This document shows positions 14,103-14,270 of a stretch of DNA of 14,270 nucleotides, one piece after another. Made by a program: the position numbers and the translations under genes. The notes beneath the pieces are model-generated. The model ran no database searches. It was given only the letters and a program-made list of their open reading frames with translations, and was not told where the DNA came from. Source of the stretch: Bacillota bacterium (GTDB lineage: Bacteria > Bacillota > Sulfobacillia > JAJZYS01 > JAJYTV01); NCBI GenBank assembly GCA_021810725.1, contig JAJZIE010000038.1:1-14270 (forward strand), in the 5' to 3' direction. Positions within the stretch are counted from its first letter, which is position 1. Every line of letters begins with the position of its first letter.

Positions 14103-14270
14103 TCTTCCCCGCGCCCATGCACGGACGGCGTCCCACACGGACCGCATTGGTCTTGCATGCCCGGGCGGAACGTAGCCGCAAAGATGGTAGACTAAAGTGC
14201 CTCCGTGCAAGATTAATCAGGCTCTAGGAGAGTTTAAATAGCCTAGCCGGTATGGAATAAGAGTGATGCC
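14103..14270. other. Gene-free right edge, AT-richer at its end
   Basis: No coding region can be supported. From about 14180 the composition shifts to AT-rich, and a small inverted repeat, CTAGG (14224-14228) and CCTAG (14242-14246), encloses TTTAAAT. It may be the promoter or leader region of a gene beyond the window, but no clear -35/-10 pair is visible. Confidence 0.4.

Noticed and set aside
12447..14210. 587-codon minus-strand open frame
   Set aside because: It crosses the lipoprotein, thioredoxin-like and anchored-protein genes in other frames, and no stretch of it resembles a domain.
1..14270. CRISPR arrays, tRNA or rRNA genes, insertion sequences
   Set aside because: No regularly spaced repeats, cloverleaf-like segments, rRNA signatures or transposase motifs were seen on either strand.

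Overview
This window is GC-rich bacterial chromosomal DNA with densely packed genes and strong AGGAGG-type ribosome binding sites in front of almost every start. The gene set (NDH-2, a PduO-type adenosyltransferase, ArsB/ArsR, DHA2-type MFS plus TetR, a lipoprotein, a YitT-like membrane protein) fits a free-living aerobic GC-rich bacterium. The sequence alone does not let me place it in a phylum. I see no rRNA, tRNA, CRISPR array, IS element or phage gene.

Left part (1-3820). The N-terminal third of a MmgE/PrpD-family protein runs off the left edge on the minus strand. After a hairpin comes a minus-strand operon, read right to left: an FNR-like flavin reductase, then 12 bp later a PduO-type ATP:cob(I)alamin adenosyltransferase, then a 69-residue helical protein. 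Pairing a flavin reductase with a corrinoid adenosyltransferase suggests a dedicated cob(II)alamin reduction step. A type II NADH dehydrogenase is divergent from this operon and ends at a perfect bidirectional hairpin.

Middle part (3830-8090). arsB (minus) and arsR (plus) are divergent, with overlapping sigma70-type promoters between them. An OsmC-like gene lacking the usual second cysteine follows arsR. It converges with an alpha/beta hydrolase, which is divergent from a nitrilase-superfamily amidohydrolase that ends at a GC hairpin.

Right part (8100-14270). An AT-rich promoter with inverted and direct repeats drives a DHA2-type efflux pump, followed by its likely TetR regulator. A YitT-like membrane protein follows; its conserved first segment is coded in frame but has no normal start codon. 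The last block holds a beta-propeller lipoprotein and a thioredoxin-like protein (minus strand), and a membrane-anchored helical protein of unknown function (plus strand). It ends at a terminator and an AT-richer, gene-free right edge.

The window reads as several small metabolic, redox and resistance modules rather than one large system. The least explained parts are the reductase-adenosyltransferase-small-protein operon, the envelope trio at 11317-14048 and the startless YitT-like gene.
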